Assembly: GCA_921293015.1 (NCBI GenBank)
Contig: OV121086.1
Location: 34,037,194-34,101,193, forward strand
Length of the DNA: 64,000 bases
Source: Phorcus lineatus
Taxonomy: Eukaryota > Mollusca > Gastropoda > Trochida > Trochidae
Direction of reading: 5' to 3'
This document shows, one piece after another, positions 23,729 to 34,180 of the stretch (positions are counted from its first letter, which is position 1; each line of letters starts with the position of its first letter). A program made the translations under genes and the position numbers. The notes beneath the pieces were generated by a model. It did not search any database. It was not told where the DNA came from and saw nothing but the letters and a program-made list of their open reading frames with translations.

Positions 23729-26107
23729 AATCTGAGACCCGTAAGAGTAAGTTACAATAGACTGCGCCTTCGCAATACTTCACATGTGGCAATGGCCACC
23801 CCTATTGAGGATGATAGGGATTCTGGGGAAGAAAATGAAAATGCGAAGAACCCATACATAAGATAAATTGTTTACATGTAAAAATGCACACCTTTCAACT
23901 GTAACTCTCTGAAATATCAAAACAAGGAATAATTCCCCCATCCTTAACATGAATTTGACATAATTTATTCATGTCTTGTGTTAAATCTCCAACCAACACA
24001 CTCAAGGAGAAATGAAGTCACAACAGAAGAAACTGATCACATCATTATTGTTATCCGTAGATAATGGAATCACAAATTGAAGACGTCTTATTACTGTCCT
24101 GGGGTCATTCAGGCCTATCTTTAGTGTCATTATTCCGATGGTATTGACAAAGACATCTATCTGTCTCGTCTATCCAGACACACATAACAAGAGATATATA
24201 ATGAGAGTTGTTATTTGGAAAACATGATGGAATATATTTCATACCTGAGTGACACATAAGTATGTTTCTGTCTGGCCTAAGCTGTTAACGATGATTTCAA
24301 TACCTACAAACATCGAGCCAAGGTCTACAAATTCAACACCCACTACAAAGGGGCGGATTTAATTGGTGTTCTATAAAGCAAATTTTTTTATAAACGCAAT
24401 GTCTGAATGACGTGACTATGTTTTAAACTGTTAATCAAAATTTAACTAGACATTTTCAACACAAATATGAAATCATGAATAAGATGGTTACATAAATTCA
24501 AAATATATGAGGACATTGATTAAACATTTTCATATCTATCAAAAAAGAAACATGATAGATTCTATTCTCAAGTTGAGCAGTTTTCATAGATCACTAAAAA
24601 AAGGGGGGTTATTCAATTCATACTAGAGATAACAATAAAACCTTTACATCGACGACATCATGAAGTAACTAAGAGCAGCCCCAAGACAGAAGATATACCT
24701 TGCACATGTACATGAGACAATGTTATCCATTCAAGGGTGATTCTGTCCTTTGTAGATTGTGAAAATCATTCAAATATTCATACGAATATTTAATTCATCA
24801 AATGCATTGTGTTTTCATATTAATATCTACAAACATAAAATATTGAAATACCTGCTTCATGAATGCATAAATTGCAAAATTGACCGACTCTTATTGATGT
24901 CCAACTTTAAAAACTATCTCTGCTTCAACTTCCATAGAGTGGTTCTTAACAAATCAATTTCTGAGAGTTACCATTACAAATATAAAATGCTAACATTATT
25001 CAGCCAACTATTTATCATTTGTGATGAGAGATTACATTGACAACATCACTTCCAAATAAATGGAACAGTTGTTTACATTTTTGAGAGACCATTGTATAAA
25101 TAACAACTCTGTAAATAGATTTAAATTGAGCATATTGATAATGGATTCGCTACAGACTGATTTTATAACTCAAATCAATTCAACCTATTTCATTCTGCAA
25201 TCTCAGCTATTTCAAGATCACTCTTTCACCAAGATATTGAAAATACAGACTAGAATCCACTTCATAGAAGAAATTTTTAATTGAATCTTTACTGACAATG
25301 CTATGGAAATGAAGTAAACATTTAAGGATTTGTTGATTGTCTTCTCATAGCTTCTATTATATCCTGTGTGTGCACAACAGTGGAAACATGTCCTTTGGAT
25401 GAGAGATGGTTGACCCATTGAAAAAAAGGATGTGGGGATTGTGGTCACCCATTTAAAGGTAATTATTTAATCAAATAGGTAAAGGGGGGTTTTAAACTCC
25501 TGAGCCCCCCTACATTGGGTTATAATATCTCATATATCTATAGGTAACCACAGAGCATACAAAGGCAAACTGCTACCAAATCATAAGCAGCTGCAGTTAT
25601 GTTTAAAACTAACATATACACAACCATTAATAGAAACAATAAACTAATTTTTCATATCCCAATCAGTCTGTTAAAGGTAATAACTTAAAGCTAATAAAAA
25701 TTAGGGAGCAACATGAATACCCAAATATCATGATTGCTCTACCTCAGGTGTCTAGACTAATAAAAGGACATTACCTCAAAGTAATATTGTAGAGGCAATT
25801 GAATATTGATGTAAACCAGATGATGTCTTACTACAAGAGCAACCAGGCCAATAAAAGCATCTGAATATTGAGGGAACACGATTTGGTGCTATAAGAGTAT
25901 TTACAGTAGAACGGACATGCAAACAAATAATACTTCAATCATCCCTGATCAACTTTTTTTCACGATATATTGCTTTGCCTTCTCATCCATGAACGTATTG
26001 GAGTTGGAATTGTATCAATTAAGTAAGTGGAGTTTTTTTCCAAGTATTTTAGTATTAAGCAACTGTTTTCATTCTTGTAAAACCATTCTGAGAAGACAAT
26101 TTACAGG
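23729..26107. other. Unassigned AT-rich DNA
   Basis: I saw no exon or repeat family. Frames at 24759-25040 and 25060-25284 (93 and 74 codons) are AT-rich without a domain. A (G)6 run after aaaaa lies at about 24600. Confidence 0.35.
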
Positions 26108-26113
26108 AGTCAA

Positions 26114-26170
26114 AGTGAGTGATTTATTGTTAAGCACCGCTGTGGCAGTATTTCAGCCATTACACAGTCT
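26114..26170 (-). mobile_element. Family B hairpin repeat, diverged copy
   Basis: On the + strand agtgagtgatttattgtta is followed by agcaccgct, ggcagtatttcagccatta and cacagtcttaact. The right stem arm is not preserved. The downstream word tcttaact is shared with the fragment at 27.34 kb, so these two derive from a related subfamily. Confidence 0.5.
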
Positions 26171-26172
26171 TA

Positions 26173-26892
26173 ACTGAATGCTGAATACTTAATTAAGAAA
26201 GTCTTTTCCCATGTTTGGTTAAAATCACATGAAACTTCTGAAAGTCTTTATGTTTAAGGATGTGGAACAAGGGAATGCATATGCTCAGAGAATAAGAAAA
26301 GTTTAAACTGAAACTATATTACTTTCGTCATTTATGTTTGTCCACTGGGGTTGGCAATTTCAAATACCATAAAACCAGTTTAGTATAGTTGATGTAAATT
26401 TGGTATTTCTTATTGCATGTATAAGCCTTGACAAATTTAAAATGTCACAGAGAATTTACAATAATTATTAGAAGAAAATTCATATTACAAGATTTGTAAG
26501 AACCTTAACAAGTTGTTACAACATCTAATGAGGACTATAAGCCTGGAAATTTGACCATATCTGATAACTAAAATGCCAAGAGATATCTGTCTCATAAAGT
26601 TTTTGAACATTTTCCAATTTACATTTATTCATTGGCCTATCATCAAATAATGAGCCATAAAAGTAAACTGGTCAGGCAAAGGAGAACCCTGAATGCTGTA
26701 AAGGCAGTCTAGACTTATAAATGGACATTACCTCTAAGTAATAATGTTAGGCAATCCCAGCATCAATACAAACATGGTTATGTGCTACTCTTATCTATTT
26801 GCCTCATACAAGACATGCAACACTAGAATCAGTCACACAAATCATTCACCTTATCATGAAACCACTCACTGTTAGAACCTCTCCACTCTGAG
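26173..26892. other. Unassigned AT-rich DNA
   Basis: Nothing recognised. Confidence 0.35.
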
Positions 26893-27340
26893 ATGAAGTG
26901 AGTGAGTCGAGTCGAGTCAGGGTGAGGAGAGTCGATTTCATGAAAGTGACGGAAAGTGAGTTATGGTGAAGCAAGGTGAAGCAAGGCAAGGTAAGGCAAG
27001 GTAAGACAAGGCAAGGTGAGGTGAGGTGAGGTGAGTTGTGGACAGGTGAGGTGAGGTGAGGTGAGGTGAGGTGTGGTGAGGTGAGGTGAGGTGAGTTGTG
27101 GACAGGTGAGGCGAGTTGAGTCAGTTGTGGTGTGGTGAGGTGAGGTGAAATGAGGTGAGGTGAGTTATGGTGAGATGAGGTGAGGTGAGGTGAGGTAAAG
27201 TGAGGTGTGGTGTTGTGAAGTGGGGTGAGGTGTGGTGAGGTGAGATGTGAGGTCAGGTCAGGTCAGGTGTGGCAAGGTGAGTTCAGGTCAGATGTGGTTA
27301 GGTAAGGTGCGGTCAGGTTTGGTTAGGTGAGGTGAGGGGT
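26893..27340. repeat. (GGTGA)n-type microsatellite, ~450 bp, with 60-bp higher-order unit
   Basis: The array starts gtgagtgagtcgagtcgag, passes through ggtgaagcaaggcaaggtaa variants, and becomes ggtgaggtgaggtgag with interruptions. The interruption gagttgtggacaggtgag occurs twice exactly 60 bp apart (about 27033 and 27093), so a higher-order block was duplicated. The right end runs straight into a family B 3' domain. The GGTGA unit is also the tail unit of the family A SINEs, so the array may have grown from a SINE tail. It has strong purine bias on the + strand. Confidence 0.92.
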
Positions 27341-27370
27341 GGGTAATATTTCAGCCATTAGTACTCTTAA
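27341..27370 (-). mobile_element. Family B repeat fragment abutting the GGTGA array
   Basis: gggtaatatttcagccatta here matches the loop side of the family B hairpin (gggcaatatttcagccatta). The tail side is replaced by the microsatellite to the left. It is followed by gtactcttaact, as in the 26.1-kb copy. Confidence 0.55.
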
Positions 27371-27447
27371 CTTGATGTAACTGCCTGAAGTAAATGGTCC
27401 ACATTAAAGAGCTCCCTTTTGGAATTGAGTGAAGGTAAGCATAAAAG

Positions 27448-27492
27448 TGTCCTTAGCACTAAGGGGGCTTTGTGAGATTAGGGCCAGTATTC
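27448..27492. repeat. Dispersed repeat C, copy 2
   Basis: Second copy of the segment at 12594-12640: ttagcactaagggggctttg, then tgagattagggccag. It lies inside a 106-codon + strand frame (27429-27749) that I reject as coding. Class and limits unknown. Confidence 0.45.
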
Positions 27493-28679
27493 ATAGGATT
27501 AAAGGAAAAAGTATGATGCTTTTGTATAGTTTGTATAGATGCAGTTGTAAAGTTTCTGGCAATGACTCAAACATTCCAAGAGAGAAAAGACAAAGTCTTC
27601 AAACTTGTTCCTTTCTCTACACTCTGCTCAAAATTACAATAAAAAATGCATTTCTTGCCTGGATTAAACTTTCTTGCACTTCAATCACATCAGGATATAT
27701 GACAATGACAGGACACATTAAGAGACAGAAATTATCTCAGATTAATTGAATTTGGACACATTTAAAAAACACTTTTCAAAAACCAGGAATATTTACACAA
27801 AGGAATCCCTTAATTTCATTCATTTTAACAGACAAATCAATTTAATTTTTTCCCCTTCCCTTACATTCAACCGATGCTTTTAGAAAATTACGGATACAGG
27901 TTTAAAAGCTTTTCCAAATTAACATCCTACTATTTCACACAATGGCTCAAGTTTCATTGTTAAAGTCCTTTCATCAGCAAAATTCAGAGCTGTTTCAAAG
28001 TCATTATAAATCTATTCACAACAAAAGTTGTGATTAAAACAATATAAATTCTTTTTATTTTGAATTCTTCAAGATGCATGAATGGATGATCTAATTACTT
28101 TCAATCTGCACGACACAAATTTATTACGGCAATCACAAAGGAGAAATCATTTAGAGATAATGACGTAATGACAATTCAAAACTTAATTTCACTATCTTTC
28201 ATTTGATTTGAATAATACTGTCAAGATTACCATTTCATTACAAGTGACATTGTTCTTCTGTTTGAAGCACCCATAAAATCTCTTCTAAAGCATGTTGTCA
28301 AATTCAATTTGCTACCAATGGTGTGATCAAAGAGCTAAGCTAACAGAGTGATCACCGTGAATTCAAAGAAATAAACGCAGTCTAGACAAAACATCTCTCA
28401 TGGGGAATACATCAAATGGAAATGTCACAGTTTTAATAGGCAAACTACAAGACAAGATGGACCAAACATCTGTAGTGGATATTTGTCCAACCGATGCACT
28501 TTGTCTCTTACCAGTAGGCGTCAAACAAGAGCAAGTTGAAAGGATCATAGCCAGAATGTAATTTAACATATCAACTGAAGGATACTTTTTTCTGTCCAAT
28601 TGACTTTCATTGATAATGAACACAGAGGTGTTCACATACATGTCAAATATCTTGAATAGGCCTTTTAAGAAAGGGGATG
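27493..28679. other. Unassigned DNA
   Basis: No gene was recognised. A minus-strand frame at 28363-28641 (92 codons) has no domain. Confidence 0.35.
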
Positions 28680-28940
28680 GGAGGAGTGAGGGAATATGGG
28701 GGGGGGGGGGGGGGGGGGGGGGGGGGAGAGGTTTGGGAGGAAAAGGGTTAGTTTTAAGGGTTAGTACAGTGTTACTGATAGGAGGAGTGAGGGAATATGG
28801 GGGAGGGGGGGGGGGAGATTTGGGAGGAAAAGGGGTAGTTTTAAGGGTTGGTACAGTGTTACTGGTGAGAGGAATGGAGAGTGAGAAGGGATTTGGAGAG
28901 GAAGAGGTAGGTATAGGGGTTGGTATTGAGTACTTGTGGT
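28680..28940. repeat. Triplicated ~100-bp unit carrying long poly-G tracts
   Basis: Unit one (28680-28780) begins ggaggagtgagggaatat and holds 29 consecutive G at 28698-28726. It continues tttgggaggaaaagggttag to gtacagtgttact. Unit two (28781-28868) repeats it with tracts of 5 and 11 G split by an A. Unit three (about 28869-28940) is a diverged remnant (gagagtgagaagggatttgg). The sequences between the G tracts align well. The glycine-rich frame across it results from the G runs. The tracts are strong G-quadruplex candidates on the + strand. The true G count may be uncertain because long homopolymers are hard to sequence. Confidence 0.9.
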
Positions 28941-28944
28941 AGAG

Positions 28945-28997
28945 TGAGTGAGTTATTGTTTAACGCCGCTTGGGCAATATTTCAGCCATTAGCGGCA
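28945..28997 (-). mobile_element. Family B hairpin unit, 53 bp, with 14-bp TSD
   Basis: The insert is tgagtgagttattgtttaac, then gccgct, a 20-nt loop, and agcggc. It is flanked by tacttgtggtagag (28931-28944) and tacttgtgatagag (28998-29011), a 14-bp duplication with one mismatch. The sense-strand 5' end falls at the base of the hairpin and the 3' end is the cactca tail. It encodes nothing. It inserted into, or beside, the third poly-G unit. Confidence 0.8.
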
Positions 28998-29011
28998 TAC
29001 TTGTGATAGAG

Positions 29012-30147
29012 AAAATGGCCTGATGACTGAAACACTGATACAAGATTAAGCTTTTCAGGAAACAGTTGGATCAATAAGGCAATGTGATAGCGCTGTAAAT
29101 ATAGGAATCTAAGGAAAGTACAACTAAGACTGGCCAATGAAAGAGTAAGATCCAAGGATTTAAATTTCTATAGACTGAAGTGGAAGAAGGCATCCTAGAT
29201 AATCAAGGGTAAACATTCCTATAATCCTCCACTATATCCTGGAACTAAGTAACCTTGATACAATAATTTTATCATCTCACCCCAGAGTAGCAAGGATGGG
29301 AAGAAGGCAACTTATGATGCATGGCCTATAATAGCGCAGCCCCAATGACTTGCTAAGATATGCCTTGCTACATTTCCCCTTCTTTTTTGTGTTTGTCATC
29401 CAGGCTGCTGCGGCAGATTGCAAAAATCAAATAAGAAACACTATGAGAATTGCAAGTTTTTGCAGAAAAGGGTGCTGCACTCAAAACAAGGTTTTAATTG
29501 CCAGTAATGGAGACTGGTACAAAGCCACGCAGTAAATGATAGGAGGAGGGGTGAACTCCTAGTTCTAGATAGGTAAGGGTCCTAGGAGTTGCCACTAAGA
29601 GACACTACAGAGGAGAGAAAAACTCAGGGAAAGACGGGCAATGAACAATAGCATACAGTTGTTCTCAGGTATGGTTTAACAAAATCAATTTCAACTTCAA
29701 GCTAGGACAAAGTACCCAAAGACTTAAAATTCACCGTCAAGTCACTATTTTTTGAAGATATGTACAAGCACTGTGCTCATATCTTGTCCTTAAAATACGA
29801 ACACGGCCATCGTATCAAGACATACACATCTGAATGTTATCTTTGAGAAAGTTCTTGTACTGAATCACCCTCCATCGCTCTACATGATGAAGATGTATTT
29901 CGGAATATGATTGCCTTCATTTCTCAGATACATCATACCTTATCTTCAGCTCTCCGCTATCACACTGCCAAATGCTTTTAAGTCTTCAACCTAACTTAAC
30001 CTTTCGTCTACAGTCATACTTTCCTGTGATGGATATAGAAATATCTTTCGAAATATTCATGATATTCATCAATTCACATCAAAATCTGTTTCAAACTTTT
30101 GATGAAGGCCAATTCACTTCAAAAGTTGTATGGTATGATTGAGTTTA
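29012..30147. other. Unassigned DNA with one acceptor-like site
   Basis: At 29374-29403 a pyrimidine-rich run ends in catccag, a good splice-acceptor shape. It is followed by an open frame reading AAADCKNQIRNTMRIASFCR with further cysteines (GCC). The apparent signal-peptide start upstream is TTG, not ATG, and no matching donor is clear, so I do not call a gene. Nothing else is recognised. Confidence 0.3.
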
Positions 30148-30403
30148 GGTTAGGTGAGGTTAACTCTGCTTTTAAGAGTATTTCTCTCACAGGGCAGTTA
30201 GTATTTTTTATTACAGGGAGAAACCTGAAAACCATTGGTGTCATGTGCATCAGCCATTGAACGCAATGATATGTAGTTATGAGCAGAAACTCAGGGAAGC
30301 ATAGCACTAAAAATTAACTCCATGTAAAACAGTTCATTGCAGTTGGATTTAAACCTCAGCATTCTCGATCTAAAGTTGTACACCTTTACCACTGAGCTTC
30401 CCC
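30148..30403 (-). mobile_element. Old, diverged tRNA-headed SINE related to family A
   Basis: The + strand shows ggttaggtgaggttaactct, then cttttaagagtatttctctc, ttattacagggagaaacctg, and gtaaaacagttcattgcagt. These are all decayed versions of family A landmarks. The minus-strand head reads gaagctcagtggtaaaggtg with a B-box-like gaggtttaaatcc, which differs from the other copies and suggests a separate subfamily or tRNA source. No target duplication found. Confidence 0.55.
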
Positions 30404-32676
30404 CCTCCCCCTTCCAAGCAAGATATGGTAATGGTAAATATTCCGTGGCCTAACTATTATCCCCCCACCCCCAACTAAGACATTCTAGAACCTCAAAACC
30501 AAACCCTTTTCAGATTAGACGTAAAGTTATAGGCTTTTGTCTAACCATGTACTTTCTCACATCAAGGAACTATCTCACCACCAGAGGTTGCCTCTCTCAA
30601 ACCCCTGTCCTTTGTATTGAAATTGAATTTCATAAATGAAAAAAAAACATTATTCATGCAAACTAAAGCAACTACTGTACTTATTCAACTTTAGAAACTT
30701 TCCTGTTTTGCTTTCTTGTTTTATAAGCACAATTATTTTTGTAGAAATAATTGGAATAATAGATTTCACCTCCTTTCTTTGTGAACGCACCCCTTTACCC
30801 TTCAAGATTGTTCCGCTTTGCTACCTTTTTGAAAATCATTTGAAAGCCTCCACACAAATATCCACACAAAGCACATTAGAAGATGGTTTTAAGCTCAAAG
30901 TAATGAATGTCTTTAATGCCACTAAAAGCAATTTCAGTTGAAAAGTTCTTAATTTAACTGCAGGATTTTTTTTTTCAAAAAAGCAATTGATAATTCTTGA
31001 ACGACTAGTGTGTGTATAATATCTGATGATCATAGATGTAGGTAAGCCAAATTAAACGCATCACCTATAGTAGTCTCAACTGAGATGGCTTTATAAGACA
31101 ATAGCACTCTCACTACATGAGGTCATCATGTTTCTGCAAACTCTTAGACCCAGAGCTGAAGTAAGTAACTTGCTGGTTGCTTGCCTGGCACTTATTGCTT
31201 GGCCCTAAAAGCTTTTTTAGAAACCTGGTGCTTACTTTTTTTTACCCAAAGCAGTTATTTGGAGGCCTTGGGCTTAACTGCTTGACCATAACCTCTCATT
31301 GAAGAACTGGTGTGGATTTGATTAACCAAAACCTCTGAATGGAGACCATGTGCTTTTCTAATTGAACAAAAACAATTATTGAAGACCTTAGCAAAGATTT
31401 TCAAAGCTGTTGTAGTGCTAAGATGGTAATAGGCCAATGTTAAGGTATGGTACTTTCGACTATTATAGCGCAGAGAGCACTTTGAAATTCGAGGACTTGT
31501 CTCATATCTAAGGGAATATGGTTCAGCTAATCATCACCAAAAAAAATCATGAATAAAGAAAACTGCCCCTGGTTTCAAATACTTCTCAGTTAGCAGCAAA
31601 CATTTTGCCACATGAGGAAAAATATCTTTAACAGTATCTGGTCTTATCACAAAGAGTAATTGTTTAAGATTTTTAAGTCAGAGTCTAATTAGTACAATTG
31701 AATTGAACTAAACTGGGTTCAACTTCCTTGAAAAAACATTAGATTTGCATTCTAATCTTGTCTAAATGATGCAATCAAATTTCTCAATTTCTGTTCCAAA
31801 GATTTTGCATGAGAGATGTCTTCATTGACACAAACCAATTAATTTTCTTGTAAAACCATTGAACTTGTAAGCAAGAGCTAATTGCTTTTTTAAACTCTGG
31901 GAATGAAGTCAACGGTGAACAAATAAAATCCATCAATTTAGGTACCTTTCATAGTAAGAGTTTTAAAAAGGTCTTCTTTGCCACAAACTGGGAGCAATTC
32001 TGCTTGCAAAGTGCCAGAAAGCAATATCACCCTTCAGTCTTAATTTCCCCTGATAGGCTGTTCAATATTCTTGATTTCTTAAAATGCTAAATGTGTGAAA
32101 TAAAACATGAGAATCTTAAATTTTGGCCTTTGGCAAGAGAGGAGATTAGATTTAGCCTACAAGGAAGCAACACTCTGGAGATATGATATCCAAAATTTAT
32201 GAGCATAATCTTTGATTTTGTTTAGTCTATGAATAAAATTTATATCTTTTCTCTAAGCTATTTGCTGCTATTGAAACATGAGTGCTCTTATCATTCAAGC
32301 CAAAATCAAGTCAGCTTTTCCCTTGCCAATACTTATCAAACTATGTCTATCTACAAACCTGTGAAAAATGGTAAATCATGACACTTTTTTTTTTTAATAT
32401 TGCAGCTATTTTTTTAAGGTCAGATAAAGTGCCTTAATCTAGACAAAGAGCCTTATACTAACAAGACTAACCAATATTTCATATGATAATATTTTATTGT
32501 AAATAAAAATTATTTCACACAGAGCATGTGATATCAAATATTTGTTTGGGAAAAAAAACAGCGCTTCTTTTGTGAATATAATACAGTGAAACCTGAAATG
32601 AACAACTGAAAGCAATAAACAATTAGTTTCTGTACTACAAACCATTGCCTGTACTACACTGAAATTTGATGTAGGC
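30404..32676. other. Unassigned AT-rich DNA
   Basis: No gene was recognised. The 101-codon + frame at 30636-30941 and shorter minus frames show no domain and are AT-rich. A C-rich patch at about 30395-30475 follows the SINE. Confidence 0.35.
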
Positions 32677-32915
32677 AAGGTAAGTGATATGGGGTTTATA
32701 AAAGAGCATTTCATTTTATCATGGTTGCTAGTATTATTGCTATGTACTGCGTTGAAACCTGCGACCATCAGCTAGTGGTGGAACTAGCGAACCACCTAAA
32801 ATTCAGTGTAGTATTGCACCAAAATCTTACTGCGTTTAGAACAATTCTCAACTGCAGAACCCCCAGACCTCTTTATCCGAAGCCAAACAGGCTTACCACT
32901 TACCTACCCTCTACC
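32677..32915 (-). mobile_element. Family A SINE, degenerate copy
   Basis: Family landmarks in order on the + strand: gtaagtgatatggggttta, gctagtattattgc, tgtactgcgttgaaacctgc, aattcagtgtagtattgcac and ctgcgtttagaac. The head keeps gacctctttatccgaagcc but the A-box is corrupted (cttaccacttacctaccc), and the B-box segment ggcgggattcgaac is lost. No target duplication found. Confidence 0.75.
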
Positions 32916-33299
32916 CTTTTAATAATTCAAAAACCCTGGTCCATCAACTATTCTATCAAATCTAATTGTTGAGTTAACAGATTTGGTGTTCATGGGCAAG
33001 AATTAGTTTCAAACTCAGAATCTGAAACATAGATCATCTAACCAGACTGCTAACCACCTTGAGTTACAAACTGCCAGATGTAATGTTATGTCTGGCAACC
33101 TTCAACAAGATATAAAACCTTTAGCAAGAGCACAGGAGACAGCTTGTTGGCCCAACTAACACAACACATCATACAGCTCTTAGAGGAGACAAAATCAGGG
33201 AAAAGGACAAAAACACTACTTTTTGAATTTTAATTTTAAAAAATCTTGTTTTCCTTGAACTTAATATCAAACTGAACGTATTGAACCTGATATATCAGG
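32916..33299. other. Unassigned DNA
   Basis: Nothing recognised. Confidence 0.35.
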
Positions 33300-34180
33300 A
33301 CACAGTTTCATCATGGACACTTAAGTTCCATTACCTTAAAACATACTGATTATTTAAAGATACAACATTAGGTCATATCAAGCTTAGAGCAAGGAGCTTC
33401 TAAAACCTAGCCCCTAGATTTGATGAGATTTACAAATACTCAGAACTGTGGTAGATGAAGAACCCAACAGTTCGCCATCTTTCTAGTGAACTATGTACAC
33501 CTATCTATAGTTGCAACAGTGTTTTTAAACAGTTCAGGTACCTCATAAAGTAAACTGATGATATAAATACACAACACTGGTTAATCACTATCTTAATGCT
33601 TAGAGAGTTTCCAAAAGCTGGGCCTAGGATTAAATCAAGCTTATCACTACTCAAAAGTAAATAAAGCACCAAACCTGTTAATATCTATCTAATAGACCTG
33701 TTTCTAGCTGAAAACAGTTGCAATAGTGTTTGTAACGAGTTACAGTATCTGAATATACCAATGATAAATACAACATTGGTTTATCACTATCTTAATGCTG
33801 GGAGAGTCTCAAATATTTTAGCCCTGGATTTAATCAAACTTATCACTTCTCTGATCTCGAGCCATTACAGCACCAAACCTGTCATCATCTATATACATAA
33901 TCCAGTGAACCCTACACCACAGTTGCAACAGTGTTTGTAAAGACGAACATTAAAAAAATGATCATAAATATATAACATTTGTCTGGGTTCTGAGGAAGTT
34001 CTTTAACATGGGTCTAGTATTTAAACGAACCTACCACTACCCATCTATTATAAATACACATTTGTCACTATCTGGGTTCTGAGGAAGTTCATTTACGTGG
34101 GCCTAGTATTTAAACGAACCTACCACTAACCCCGGAGATAAAGCACAAGACCATCCATTACATGCAACCTGCATCCTAAG
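33300..34180. repeat. Diverged tandem array, ~206-bp unit with a nested 89-bp duplication
   Basis: The landmark ttgcaacagtgttt(t/g)taa occurs at 33511, 33718 (with one change) and 33923, spacings of 207 and 205 bp. A second landmark, tatcactatcttaatgct, and a third, caaacctgtyatcatctat, keep the same order. An earlier partial unit begins near 33340. At the right end, tctgggttctgaggaagttc at 33982 recurs at 34071, a later 89-bp duplication. Units differ at many sites, so the array is old. No coding content. Confidence 0.75.

Noticed and set aside
28610..28942. Glycine-rich protein
   Set aside because: The glycines come from poly-G tracts in a triplicated non-coding unit, and the frame depends on the exact G count.
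29350..29535. Apparent signal peptide plus cysteine-rich peptide
   Set aside because: The start is TTG, and the hydrophobic stretch is the translation of a pyrimidine tract. Only the splice-acceptor reading is kept, as a weak finding.
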